64,000 bases of DNA, taken from Acanthacorydalis orientalis. Lineage: Eukaryota; Arthropoda; Insecta; Megaloptera; Corydalidae. Under the pieces are notes generated by a model, which was not told the DNA's origin, did not search any database, and worked only from the letters and a program-made list of their open reading frames with translations. The translations under genes were made by a program, and so were the position numbers. Shown here in pieces: positions 1 to 10,956 of this stretch. Every line of letters begins with the position of its first letter. Position 1 is the stretch's first letter. The stretch lies in assembly GCA_034766995.1 (NCBI GenBank), contig CM068313.1, positions 5,152,461-5,216,460 of the forward strand, in the 5' to 3' direction.

Positions 1-478
1 TAATTCCTGCAATTTTGCCATTGCGAAGGTCGATTTGTGAGACGGCGTGTTGTCCTGGTGAAAGAGCACTTTTTTGTGTCAATCTTGGCCGTTTTTGTTT
101 CATCTCTTCTTTCAAACGGTCCAATAATATTGCATAATAGACTGCTGGTGCCGTTTTTCCTTTCATTAAATAATCGATCAGGATGATTCCTTATGAATCT
201 CAAAAAACAATGACCATCACATTCCCAGCTGACAAAACGGTCTTCATCTTCTTCGGCTCAATTTCAACAGTCATTGTTCTCTGTTTTGACTGCTGCTTCG
301 ACTCAGGTGTGCAGAGGGGGATGCATGTTTCATCCATGGTGCCGAATCGACGCAAAAAGGACTGCTTTTTTCCATTTTTGCGGTAACTGCTACAATGCTC
401 GCTCCAAACATGTGTAGAACGTGAACAACGCGACACTTCTGGCAGAAATTTCGCCAATACTTGTTTGAAAAGTGACAC
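1..478 (-). pseudogene. mariner transposase fragment, broken, runs off the left edge
   Basis: Remnant of a DD34D mariner transposase, the cut-and-paste enzyme that binds element ends and inserts at TA. Reading leftwards on the minus strand, the frame holds FLRRF followed by TMDETCIP, which carries the first catalytic Asp, then PESKQQSK. Two in-frame stops follow near 190-205 at positions normally Trp and Gln/His, and then IDYLMKGK and YYAILLDRLKEEM. A one-base frameshift near 50-60 leads into FHQDNTPSHKS, which holds the second catalytic Asp. The N-terminal DNA-binding region is not recognisable to the right, and the C-terminus lies outside the window. Stops, frameshift and the Trp to Cys change in DETW show that it is dead. 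The family call is firm; the subfamily (irritans-like) is inferred from the motif wording. Confidence 0.85.
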
Positions 479-952
479 TTGATAGCCGTTACGTTACCAA
501 ATGAATGGCGACGTCTCATCATAAAAATTTACCAAACTTATCAAACTACTCCCATTTCAAATTACAGGAGAAATCCCCAATAATATGAATTAACAACTGT
601 TCTTGACATTTCGTCACAACAATTAAGAATTTATCTTAGTTATACATTGAATGCTCTGTCTCATTATTCATGTTTAATCGAGAGTGATTACAAAATGGAC
701 ATTACTTTAAAAACGCGCTTAGTATCTTCGAGCGATGGTTTATTTTTAGACTCGGAGAGAAGCAAAAATAGTTTTTATGCAAATCCAGGATGAAATAATA
801 ATCAGTATTTATTAGAAATTGTTTAGGAATATTGACATCTTTTAAATTCAATAAATTAGCAGTGGTATATTACGAGCATCAAGTATACATTAAATCATAC
901 TGAATAGCACATAAAATAGGTTAGACATGACTTTTAGTGACTTTTAATGTAC

Positions 953-1052
<100 letters not shown>

Positions 1053-1392
1053 TGTCTGTATACATTTCGTGCGTGTTATAAAGAGTGGGATACAATACAT
1101 GTAAATATAATTCTAGTACAAAAGCATATACATGTTATAATGACATAGTGCCTTAGACTCAATTCAACTCACATACAACGCGTGTATAAAACGTATGACA
1201 TACCGGAGTGAAATTTTTAGTTCCAACATCCTACGACCTTGCCGACGGCGACACGCTTTTCAATTTTGGTTTAAATCATTCTAAAGAATTTCTCTTCGAG
1301 CGATTGATGTATTTTTACTATATACAAACGTGTGTATATATATATAAACAGAAACTGACATGTAAATGCATATATATCTATTCATGTATATA

Positions 1393-2268
1393 CTCTCCTG
1401 ATCAAAAAGTTTCAGGAATTTCAATTTAAAAAAACTGTGTAAACCAAACATTATTTTTTTAATGGTAACTTTGATTATATTTCCACTGTGTCTATACCAA
1501 AATTATTGTGACCTCTCAAACTATTCGTGAACAGCTGATGTTTTTGTTTATTATATCTAAATTTATCGAGCAACGAATTTTTATTAATTGTTTGTGTTAA
1601 AAACGAAATTTCCCTTTAAAATATCGGAAAAATCATTTGGAGATTTGTTTTTATCGAAAACGTGTGTATACCAGTGGTATATTTTGTTCAGAGGGCCGAG
1701 AGTCGATAGAAGGTGACTCTTGTTTGGGATGGGGGTCGACTTCAACCTATGAAGAACATGTTTAGGAAGTGAAAGATCTGATCATGAATAATCGTCTACT
1801 AACTGTGTGAAAGATTGCTTATGATGTCGGTGTATTACATAAATTTTTCCAAAGTATCTTGACCGATACTTTTCACTTGAAATGTTTTACAGTGAGATTT
1901 GTACCAAAAATATTAAATTAAGTGCAAAACCAGAGTTGCAAAGATGTTGCCACTGAGATGATATCTGAAGAATCTAACGATCCCAAGTTCATAAAACGCT
2001 TCATAACTGGAGACAAGACTTGAGTATACAGATTCGACGTCGAAAGAAAGCATCTGTTGAATGGCTCGATAAGTTTAGACACAGTAAAATTCGATGAACC
2101 CATCAAACACTAATTTATAAAATCATCATCTGTTCACGGACTGTTTGAGATATAATAATTTTTATCATCGATTACAGTGGAACGATTACCAACATTATCA
2201 TTTTAGAATGGATGTTGAATTTACGCGGTTCTTTTAAAACAGAAATTCCGGAAACTTTTTGATCCGGG
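1393..2268 (+). mobile_element. internally deleted mariner with both terminal inverted repeats
   Basis: About 876 bp bounded by matching inverted ends: GATCAAAAAGTTTCAGGAAT at 1401-1420 on the left, and on the minus strand at 2263-2244 GATCAAAAAGTTTCCGGAAT. TA dinucleotides flank both ends, as expected for mariner target duplications. The plus-strand interior carries a decayed transposase in broken frames: RFVPKILN-like, then EMISEESNDPKFIKRFITGDKT followed by VYRFDVE, equal to the family's ITGDETWVY first-Asp motif. The Trp of DETWV is a TGA stop. The region after the first Asp is mostly lost, and the element is shorter than the usual 1.3 kb, so it is a dead deletion derivative. The lineage differs from the copies that begin TTAGGTTGGT. 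Confidence 0.82.
1660..2130 (+). pseudogene. transposase remnant inside the 1.39-2.27 kb mariner
   Basis: Decayed N-terminal and central transposase sequence. Traces of a helix-turn-helix region (RGPRVDRR, then DLIMNNRLLTV-like and RLILTDT-like words) precede a better part near 1910-2060 that reads KPELQRCCH then EMISEESNDP, KFIKRF, ITGDKT stop VYRFDVERK. The surviving Asp in ITGDKT is the first of the DD34D triad; the second and third are not found. Several stops and frameshifts are present. It lies wholly between the terminal repeats. Confidence 0.7.
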
Positions 2269-2279
2269 TAGTGTGTACA

Positions 2280-2806
2280 CAGGCACCCGTAGTGGGAGAA
2301 TCTTAAGAAGCTCGCGCGTACTCCGCGACATTCTAGCAGATTTCCAACCCGTGCGACTTCTATTTATAGCTCGCATAAAGCCATTCTGAACGATTATATC
2401 AAACTATTTGGGACCATCAATGTTTACGGATAATTGCATCGAAACGAGCTCATTGTGTTACGTTGTAATTAAATTATATCGAATAAAGAAAACGTCGCCG
2501 TCGCTGGTTCACTCGAATTGATACGTTTCTGTCTGTGCTCGAAATGAAATTTTAATTAAATGTTTTACATATCTGACCAGCTAGCGGATGGTGGAAGATT
2601 AATCGAAACTGCGTTTCAAACACTTATTCGATTCGTTTTCAATTTTTCTCAACCCGTCTACGTAATTTGATATTTAAGAATAATTTGATATTAAATAACT
2701 TTTAATAACAGGAAGAATATTTTAATGTTTTTAGTTGTTTTATCTTTTACACTCGTTTAAATGTATTTATTAACTAGTACGACGCACATGATGATGCTAA
2801 TCAAAA

Positions 2807-2810
<4 letters not shown>
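2280..2810. other. unassigned AT-rich DNA
   Basis: No coding sequence or repeat recognised. Base composition is a little less extreme near 2280-2520 (CGCGCGTACTCCGCGAC, CGTCGCCGTCGCTGG), which could be old unique host sequence. Confidence 0.5.
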
Positions 2811-2872
<62 letters not shown>

Positions 2873-2888
2873 TATATATATATATATA
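2811..2888. repeat. (TA)n microsatellite
   Basis: Pure TA array with one GTT break near 2870. Confidence 0.98.
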
Positions 2889-3346
2889 CTAATCCTTCAA
2901 TATACGTCCTCCCTATTAGCGTTTTGTCGATTTGGCTCGGAGCAAAATTTGAGACAGTGACCCGACATTATCTTTCACTCGATTTATATTCTTAAAAAAA
3001 TTATATTCAGGAAATTCCGGAATTTAAATATGAAACGTGTACGTATACTGCTTAGAGATGCTTTCTCTTATCCCATTTCAAACCATTTTCGTTGTGAAAA
3101 GTTATCACGTAATCACGAGAGAAACTGTTTTTTTGTCGTTTTTGATTTAAAAACTTTAATACAGTTATCGGTAATCGAGCTAGATGAATAAATAAATTAT
3201 TTAAAATTATTTGCGGTATGTGTTAATTTAGAGAAAATGTAACTTAGTGAAAGATGAGTGAAACGTTGACGAATAAAGGTATTGGTGACTCTATTAAAAA
3301 AAGCATGACATATCGTTGAAAAGGAAAATGGATGATATTCGACGAT

Positions 3347-3554
3347 TTAACACATTGAATGCCATGAGGATCACCGGTGACTGGCACTAAATTTGTTCGT
3401 ATAAGCGCGAGGTTACCGGTGACCGTCGTAGCTAGCATTACTAGAAACATATAATTCGAGTAAATTTCGATACTTTTAGATTTTTCAATATTATCATCGT
3501 TACTATAACGGTGTGACGAAATGAACGCAATATAGAAGATATAATAATAGTTTC

Positions 3555-3640
<86 letters not shown>

Positions 3641-3999
3641 TAAATATTTTGCGCACAGATTGCGGTGTCGTATTAAAACACTCCAAACAAAGGAAAGGTG
3701 AACCAGTACAGTCTACACAGTATATTACTACTGTTTTGGTACAGAAAAGTTAACAAATAAAACAATGACTGAGATAAAGGACTATTGTAAAAAAATTAAA
3801 AAATCGTGCGAAAACAAATAAATGCATTTTAGTGACGTGGGAGTTACCGGTGACCCCCAGTAAGATAAATGCGTTACACATGATTACACACTTTAACTTA
3901 TCTGTTCTGAATAATTTTTCAACATAATATGTAACGCATAATAACAAATTCATGTTGGCGCCAACTTATGTAAAATTAGTGTGGCATTCAACATGTTAA
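3347..3999. mobile_element. TTAA-flanked MITE (piggyBac-type) carrying a (TA)n array
   Basis: The left end reads TTAACACATTGAATGCCA (3347 onward); the right end read inward on the minus strand is TTAACATGTTGAATGCCA (3999 inward). The two differ at 3 of 18 bases. A TTAA at both ends is the insertion signature of piggyBac-type transposons. No transposase is present, so it would be non-autonomous. Inside are three copies of a CACCGGTGAC or TACCGGTGAC palindromic word at 3372-3381, 3414-3423 and 3845-3854, and an 82-bp (TA)n array. A related element lies at 55599-56375. Confidence 0.72.
3558..3639. repeat. (TA)n microsatellite inside the MITE
   Basis: About 82 bp of pure TA repeat, inside the TTAA-flanked element. 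Confidence 0.98.
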
Positions 4000-4014
4000 A
4001 AAGAGGAGAAAAGG

Positions 4015-4502
4015 CATTTAATATTTCTAGCTCAATGGACCTACTACCAAAGACGGTAAAAACAATTTTAAAAAATTCAGAAAAAATGGTAAAATTCGTT
4101 GAAGTGACACAACTAAGTCCAGGCCAATGTTATTAGAGAGGATGGAAAATGTGTTAAGTGCATGGATAAGTGACTTAAAGGAAAATAAATAGTCGTAACC
4201 ACGCTTATTATCCAGAAAAAAGCAATGAGTTTACTTAATAACCTTAAGGAAATGGAAAAAAACGATAAGTTCAGCTTCAGTACTAGTTTCTGATAGCTAG
4301 AAATATTTAAAAAGTGACCACAACTTCAAAATATACAAGTACATAAAAATAAATGTTAAAAATACATAATTAAAATACAAAGTTTTTTTCTTAACTCCGT
4401 ATTTCGATTTTATAGCTTTATTTTTGTGCTACTCGTTTTAGGTTTTTTGTTTTGCGTCGCAATTTTTTAAAACGCTACTCGACTTATATGGAGTGATTAC
4501 TG
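4015..4502 (+). mobile_element. Tigger/pogo-like element remnant with CENP-B-type DNA-binding region
   Basis: Plus-strand frames, shifted against each other, give TVKTILKNSEKMVKF, then PMLLERMENVLSAWISDLKE, then TTLIIQKKAMSLL, and finally FSTSF-stop-stop-LEIFKK-stop-PQLQNIQ. This order matches the psq-type HTH, the CENP-B/HTH_CENPB domain (ERME..L..WI.D....TT..IQ.KA..L) and the GW..RFKKR...HN..V end of that domain in Tigger transposases. The catalytic DDE domain is missing. The right end, read on the minus strand from 4502, starts CAGTAATCACTCCATATAAG beside a TA, as Tigger terminal repeats do. No matching left repeat was found. Stops and frameshifts make it a fossil. Confidence 0.72.
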
Positions 4503-4662
4503 TATATATATATATATAAAGATTTCATCTTTATTATTTTTTGTTACAAATGTAACGTCAGTACATATTTAAACATCGCCTACAGTAAATTAATAAATAA
4601 ATAAAAATATGTATGTAAAGATTGTACTATATGTTTATTTCTGTCCTGCAGAATTTTTTTTA

Positions 4663-4677
4663 ATATATATTTATATA

Positions 4678-4725
<48 letters not shown>
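4663..4725. repeat. (TA)n microsatellite
   Basis: TA array with a single G interruption near 4683. Confidence 0.97.
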
Positions 4726-4728
<3 letters not shown>

Positions 4729-4925
4729 TTTTTAATGTTCTCTTTCAACGAGATGAAAGTAAACAGATTATCTTATTGCTACAGAAGGTATATAACGTGA
4801 ATGAGGAGATATTTTCGAGATTAACCAAAGCGGTGGCATTAAGAAGGATTTTTTCCAACAGAGATTATAGCTCTGTTTGTTGATGATAATGATATGTTAA
4901 TACATACATGGATATATACATAGTT

Positions 4926-5073
<148 letters not shown>

Positions 5074-5114
5074 AGAAATACATAAATGAATATGGAAAAA
5101 AGAATCGTTTTCAT

Positions 5115-5880
5115 CGAAATACAACATAATTTATTAAAATATGTAATACATTTAGAATATAATAAACAAGATTACCATCCGTTTTGTAATCAACAGGAAA
5201 ATACGTCTGTATTGATTTTTTCGACGTGTGGGGTTTAAATAATTTATGAGAAAATCAATTATGGTAGAATTTTTCCTGACGATAACATACTGAATTTTGG
5301 TATAATGTTTAGGTGAACATAAAAATTCGATGAAAATTATTATGTCGAAAACGAACAATTATTTTGTATCGGCAGTACATATAGAGGGGTGATTCAATAT
5401 AGGCTTCTACACGGAAGTATTACAAAAAAAACGCAAAAATTAAAAAAAAAGTTAACTCCCATTTAGTACTTTAGTTCAATTTTATTTTAGTATTGAATTC
5501 AACTAACATACTAAATAAAAAAAGGACATGCCTTTTCTTCACTTCACTTAATCCAACTAGCTGAGATGAGGAAAATGTATATGAATTGAAAGGCCACAAG
5601 CCGCAATTATTTTTCAACAAACCTAACACCAGTTTTTCTTGTCACAGAAGAAAAAACTATTCTATTAAAATTTCTTTTCATAATTTTTTCACTGGCATTA
5701 ACAAATATTTTCTATCCATTATTTCTTAATTAATTACACTTCTTATTATAATTAATTCTAATTGAACAAAAAATTCTTTTTATAATTTTCAATCAGGAAG
5801 ATTTTAATCAATGGAAGGAAAATTCACTTAGCTTAAAAGAAATTTCCTCTGTAATATCATTTAATGGCTTAAACTTACAC
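5115..5880. other. AT-rich DNA without recognised genes
   Basis: Low-complexity sequence. A short GAGGGGTGATTCAATAT word at 5384-5400 resembles the outer end of some mariner terminal repeats, but nothing downstream supports an element. Confidence 0.4.
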
Positions 5881-5881
5881 A

Positions 5882-5883
<2 letters not shown>

Positions 5884-5911
<28 letters not shown>
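5884..5911. repeat. (TA)n microsatellite
   Basis: Short pure TA array. Confidence 0.95.
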
Positions 5912-5919
<8 letters not shown>

Positions 5920-6104
5920 TGCGTATAATAAATTATAAATATTGCTTTGTTTACGTAATATTTATATACACAATATGTAGTATATTGTGGAGAAAAACGT
6001 CCATGGTATTATAAACGACCGCACGTCGAAGTTATTGCATATAAAACAGAAACTTCTTGCGTGCAGGTAATGATACCTGGCGCTAAAAATATTGTAAATG
6101 TGTT

Positions 6105-6112
<8 letters not shown>

Positions 6113-6155
<43 letters not shown>
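6113..6155. repeat. (TA)n microsatellite
   Basis: TA array preceded by a short GT-rich stretch (TGTTTGTGTGTG). Confidence 0.96.
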
Positions 6156-6156
<1 letters not shown>

Positions 6157-6308
6157 CGTCGACGTACGGAGGTTACTCTAATCGGTTTGCGGATGGATAA
6201 GAACGTGCACTTTGCAATTTTAAGATTATCATCTATTTGCAAATAACACGAATAGACTGAATAGTGGATGAATGAATTTTAGCTGATATCCGTATAATTT
6301 CAATTGTA

Positions 6309-6310
6309 TG

Positions 6311-6346
<36 letters not shown>

Positions 6347-6367
6347 GTATATATATATATATATATA
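6309..6367. repeat. (TA)n microsatellite
   Basis: TA array with two ATG interruptions. Confidence 0.97.
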
Positions 6368-6577
6368 ATTCACGAAATTGATACTAAATTCTAGAGAACC
6401 AAAATCGAATCCCAATACACAAAAATAATATTGAAAGAGACCCAGGAGACACAATGACACGAAATGAAATAAGAAAACTTGCCGGTGTAATACAGACGAC
6501 TTATATAACAAAAAGACATGTGGAAAAGTCATATACGGAATGAGCTTTATTCAATACTGAACATAACTAATATTTGG

Positions 6578-6581
<4 letters not shown>

Positions 6582-6641
<60 letters not shown>

Positions 6642-6657
6642 ATATGTATATTTATAT
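6582..6657. repeat. (TA)n microsatellite with TATG tail
   Basis: About 50 bp of pure TA followed by irregular TATG and TATATG units. Confidence 0.97.
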
Positions 6658-6659
6658 AG

Positions 6660-7250
6660 AAAAAAAAATACAAAAACATTTAATTTATTGATATGATTCT
6701 CATTTATGTTGATAAATAAAAACGATTTTTTCCAAAAAAACAGTGTTTAATTTGTGTTTTTTTACCGTACTTATCAAACGACTCACGTATATTTAAATCT
6801 GGCAACTTGAAAAAAATTTAAAAAATGGGAACTTATACGCCATATAAAAATTCATTTAATTGGAAAAAAATCAACTATACTTTAACAGTTCCCTTTATAC
6901 AAGTAAATAACAGATACAAAAAGATTTTTAAACATTTTCTTACTTAAACTCAAAACAATGTTTGTAAATATTATCAGATTGTGCTGATATTTGAAATAGA
7001 ATAATAAAAAATTTAATGAAATTGACGAGGACAGCTAGAAAATATGACAACGAAGAGGATATGTTAAGATTTAAAAAATAAAATATTGAAATGTAATGCA
7101 GAAAAATTCAAAAAATTGTAAAATAAATACCAGCCCATATTTAATGAATGTAATTTGTTGAATACTTGTCTATCTGAATATTTTGAAATTGTTACTTTTT
7201 CAGAAAGTCACTGTTTGAGTAATATTGTATATACTGTTTGTGTATATAGT
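6660..7250. other. AT-rich DNA without recognised genes
   Basis: A-rich on the plus strand. No reading frame, repeat or element recognised. Confidence 0.4.
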
Positions 7251-7252
7251 TT

Positions 7253-7360
7253 AGTATTTTCTACGACCGGTTTTGTCTTTCAACATCTTCAAGAAGATCT
7301 GTACTCGAGTACAGATCTACCTTAAGATGTTAATAGAAAACCGGTAGATAATATACACTG
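7253..7360. repeat. foldback (snapback) repeat, copy 1
   Basis: About 100 bp that folds on itself. The left arm has CTACGACCGGTTTTGTC and CAACATCTTCAAG; the right arm read backwards has CTACCGGTTTTC and AACATCTTAAGG. The centre, 7295-7318, is a perfect 24-bp palindrome (AGATCTGTACTC then its reverse complement). Same family as 9733, 59200 and probably 13378 and 27548. No coding sequence; behaves like a small non-autonomous foldback element. Confidence 0.75.
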
Positions 7361-7889
7361 TATTCTATGCACTTCTAGATTATGTAATAAACTTTTAAAT
7401 AGTATTTACCATGTCTTTTTTGTTAACCTTTAAAATCTGAAAAGTTTTTCTTGCCGCACCATGTAAAATAAAAAAATTTAGATACACGTTAACAGTCATG
7501 TTTTGATAATGATAGGAATATTCAAAAAAATAAAAAACATCTTTTAAAAGAATACATTCTAAGCTATTTTCCCTTTTTTTATTTCATCTCAATATCATAA
7601 AACCTTCAAAAGTTATAAGTTTATGTACAACAAAACGTTTCTGCCATTTCTCGTTCTACTGTACTAACATTAATTTTTTTCTCTTTGAAAAACATAAAAA
7701 TCAAATAGCAAAATATGAAAGCGCATTAAATGAGGGACACATATACGTTGTTTTTTGTATGAAAATGATTTTTTAAAATCAGATTTAAACAAAAATAACA
7801 ATGGTAAAAAGAAATGTCTAGAAAAATTGTAAAATATTATAATGGATGGAATGAAATATATATATGTGGATTATTTTCTCTATGTTTAC

Positions 7890-7890
<1 letters not shown>
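7360..7890. other. AT-rich DNA without recognised genes
   Basis: No reading frame or element recognised. Confidence 0.35.

Positions 7891-7892
<2 letters not shown>

Positions 7893-7927
<35 letters not shown>
7893..7927. repeat. (TA)n microsatellite
   Basis: Pure TA array. Confidence 0.96.
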
Positions 7928-7930
<3 letters not shown>

Positions 7931-8441
7931 CTTCTATGTGTGTATGTATATAGAGAACGAAAGAAATATGTAAAAACTACTGTCTCATTTTAATTTTTCA
8001 TGAAAAAGAAAAAAAATAGAAACACGACTAAATCCCGGAAATAACGTGACGGCGGCTCGTAATTTCAATTCCCTAAATCCTCAATTACATGCTAACAGAT
8101 ATATGGTACAACTACGTACGCGTACTGTTATGATAAAGAATCCTATTCGGCTGTAATATAATTCCGAGAGCTGGATATATATTTTTTTTATTTTCCGCCG
8201 CTCTTAATTTAACTTATTAAAGCTGCGTTATTGTTTTTAAAAATCATTTTTTTAAATCTGAACTGTCAGTACTTAATAATATCGTTTAACAGTGCATGAA
8301 ATGAACGAAGGTCGACTGCTCCATAAGTAAGATTAATTCGATTTTAATAATTGTAGTGAAATAGTTACAGTTTATATCATTATTGCGTTTTTTCGATTCA
8401 ATTTGATTGAAACTGGTTGATGGTGATTAATTATCTACGAT

Positions 8442-8444
<3 letters not shown>

Positions 8445-8494
<50 letters not shown>
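8445..8494. repeat. (TA)n microsatellite
   Basis: Pure TA array of about 50 bp. Confidence 0.97.
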
Positions 8495-8497
<3 letters not shown>

Positions 8498-8858
8498 GCG
8501 GTTTATACGTGGAATGATTACAAATTAACAAGAATCTTTTAACAAAGCTCTAATTAAAGAAGAAAAAAAATACCAGACATATTAATATTTATAAGTCAGA
8601 CGTATTAATAAATCTGAATATCATACTTTCCTAGCCGAAGAAAAGATTCTATCTTTTCTCAATTAGAATTGTTAAAATGGTCACGATTCTCTTACTACGT
8701 TATAAACAGAACGTCGCACAGAATGACAGAATGACAAACGTTGAATATTATGTAACTAATATGAATGTACAGTATATAAATGACCGCAAATATTCTCTTA
8801 TCAAAACATTTGTGGTAACAGAAGACTGAACAATGAGAGATGGAGTATGTGTGCATTT

Positions 8859-8859
<1 letters not shown>

Positions 8860-8911
<52 letters not shown>
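8860..8911. repeat. (TA)n microsatellite
   Basis: Pure TA array of about 52 bp. Confidence 0.97.
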
Positions 8912-8913
<2 letters not shown>

Positions 8914-9235
8914 GTATATATTCTCAAAGAGAAGAATCGTAAAGATAAGTTAATTTTCAGACTGAATTCATTTCACTTTCAGTTCAGATCAAATTCAAGT
9001 AAACTCTTAATCAAATCTAATGATGGTTTATTATAATTTGTGTTTAATTATCTCTTATTTAATTAAATAAAATTAGAAGATTGTGCATTTAGAAGATAAT
9101 CTAATTAATAAAATTAAATAAAAAATTAAAGAATTAATTAAAAAATAAATTATATTCAGGATCAACTCACAAATAGTACTATAAATAATGAATGTCTCTA
9201 TACACAAACACTTGAATTTTGAAAATTAAAATATT

Positions 9236-9345
9236 TCTCACACATTTACAAATACAACGTTTTCCTGATTAAAAATGTTCAATAATTGATAATTGATCAT
9301 CTTCATTCTTGCTTATGTGTATTTTAATGTGCCTTATCCGCCACC
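9236..9345. repeat. dispersed repeat with CAAAAATGTTCAAT-type core (copy)
   Basis: Contains CATTTACAAA, then CTGATTAAAAATGTTCAATA and TGATAATTGATCATC. It matches the order of words in at least eight other places in the window (for example 12936, 39355, 46715, 49960). The core is itself partly palindromic. Origin unknown. Confidence 0.55.
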
Positions 9346-9389
9346 TACGAGACACTCTCTCTAGTGGGAAGAGATCACCAAAAAAAAAT

Positions 9390-9490
9390 AAAGATATTTG
9401 TAACCTGTAAATATATCATCCAAAGGATACTGCTTTGAGACCTTACTTTCTTTGGAAAACATTAATGGATTCCTAGATCCACGCCCGATT
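9390..9490. repeat. dispersed repeat shared with 63845-63935
   Basis: Words CCTGTAAATATATCATC, GATACTGCTTTGAGA and ACATTAATGGATTCCTAG line up in the same order with CCTTTAAATATATTATC, GATACCGCTCTGAG and ACATTAATAGATTTCTAG at 63845-63920. The right-hand copy sits just inside a TTAACCCTTTGCACTCG end, so this may be a piggyBac-type MITE interior. Confidence 0.65.
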
Positions 9491-9732
9491 TCAGAAGATA
9501 AATTGTACTATTTGGTTCTTTAAAGAATGTACTTTCTATAACTTTCTAATTAAAATTTTACATTTTACAGACTTATCAAAACTTTTCTGAGAAGCTAATG
9601 ACCATAGTACTGAAAAGAAACTAAGTAAAGTATTTAAAATGTTACTGAAACTATTTTTATTTGTAATTTGTTTCATAACTTTGTCCCTGGATTCGAATCG
9701 CTTGTTTCATGTACTTGAGGTCACTATTTTCG

Positions 9733-9830
9733 TTTTTTATACTACCGGTTTCGTCATTCAAAAACGTCAAGTAGATACTTTAGTATCCACCTGAAGACGG
9801 CGAATAACGAAATCGGTAGTAGAAAAAAAT
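9733..9830. repeat. foldback repeat, copy 2
   Basis: Left arm ACTACCGGTTTCGTCATTCA and GTAGATACTTTAG; right arm read backwards ACTACCGATTTCGTTATTCG and GGTGGATACTAAAG. The total is about 98 bp with a short loop. It shares arm sequence with 7253 and 59200. Confidence 0.78.
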
Positions 9831-10124
9831 ACATTTCATAAAAGAAATAACAATGTTATTTACCTTTTACTAGAAATGTTGCTATATGGAATGAAATCGA
9901 GTTGATATTCAAATACAAATATGTACTTTTTTCTCAAAAAAAAAAAAAAAATGTCGGTGTTTCATCACAACGAATACATTTATAAATTTATAAACGGTAC
10001 AGGTCGTTACACACCATCTACAGTATTACTAAATATTTATACGAGTGCACGGAATGAATTCCAAATCGACTCGTTGCTAAATATGTTTATAGTACCGTAA
10101 AACTTCACAATATGTCTAAAGTAG

Positions 10125-10125
<1 letters not shown>

Positions 10126-10188
<63 letters not shown>
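10126..10188. repeat. (TA)n microsatellite
   Basis: Pure TA array of about 63 bp. Confidence 0.98.
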
Positions 10189-10192
<4 letters not shown>

Positions 10193-10285
10193 TGTAACAA
10201 TTAATTCTGTGCCTTTAAAATCATAACTATGTTTCATATTAAAATGTTTCTTCGTTGTTTTAGGATTTTAAAGTGGAAACCTTAA
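10193..10285 (+). mobile_element. solo 5' end of a mariner (TTAATTCTGTGCC family)
   Basis: AACAATTAATTCTGTGCCTT, then AATCATAACTATG and GTTTTAGGATTTTAAAG. It matches the outer about 100 bp of the family seen at 54525-54849 and 48211-49130 (minus strand) and 63690-63796 (plus strand). No coding part follows, so it is a solo end directly beside a (TA)n array. Confidence 0.6.
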
Positions 10286-10329
10286 AATTTAAAAACACTA
10301 TATATCCTGGCCTAACTGATTGGCCATTG

Positions 10330-10371
10330 ATATTTCTATAATTAACCAAAATTATAGAAATATCAATTGAA
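10330..10371. repeat. inverted repeat
   Basis: TTGATATTTCTATAATT is followed after 5 bases by its reverse complement (17-bp perfect arms). Confidence 0.75.
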
Positions 10372-10797
10372 AATCAATTTTATAAATGACATGTTACCAT
10401 TTGAAGTTCTTTATGTTCTTATAACATTATAATTACATTTATTTGAATATCAAAAAAAAAAAAAATTTAAATTACAAAATATTATTTGTAGTTTCCTTCA
10501 AAATTCAATAATACATACAAATATTCTTAAGTTAAAAATATATATTTCTCAGTTTTTCATGTAAAATTTTAAGGTGTCATCTAACATCTTAATGTCTCTT
10601 CTCTACTATTTTTTTATTACTTATATTAAATTTTATTACCTTTTTAAGTATAATTAACACAATTTGTAGCAAAAACAATTACAGTGTTCAAATTTTTAAA
10701 TAAAGGGGGGGAAACGTTCCCTACATTAATAAGAATGTTAATAGGGTAGAGAGTGAAAATATAAAATCTAAAATTTGTTATGAAAAAGCGTAAGAGT

Positions 10798-10836
10798 GAA
10801 AAAATCTAAATAAAAGCATTTTATTTAGATTTTTTC
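10798..10836. repeat. perfect 18-bp inverted repeat with 3-base loop
   Basis: Arms 10798-10815 (GAAAAAATCTAAATAAAA) and 10819-10836 are exact reverse complements around GCA. No neighbouring gene explains it. Confidence 0.85.
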
Positions 10837-10956
10837 GTTATCATTATGATATATTTTAAATAAATATTTTAGACAGATGTCTCAAAAAATTGTTGAAAGA
10901 TTCAGTTGAGAAAATCTAAAGAATAAAAGATACTTACAACTTTATATATTTGAATA

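Noticed and set aside
3372..3854. ACCGGTGAC words as a regulatory operator
   Set aside because: They lie inside a TTAA-flanked MITE and are better explained as part of that repeat.
5383..5400. GAGGGGTGATTCAATAT as a mariner end
   Set aside because: Too short and not followed by leader or coding sequence.
9688..9700. TTCGAATC word as a tRNA B box
   Set aside because: No matching A box or acceptor stem at tRNA spacing.
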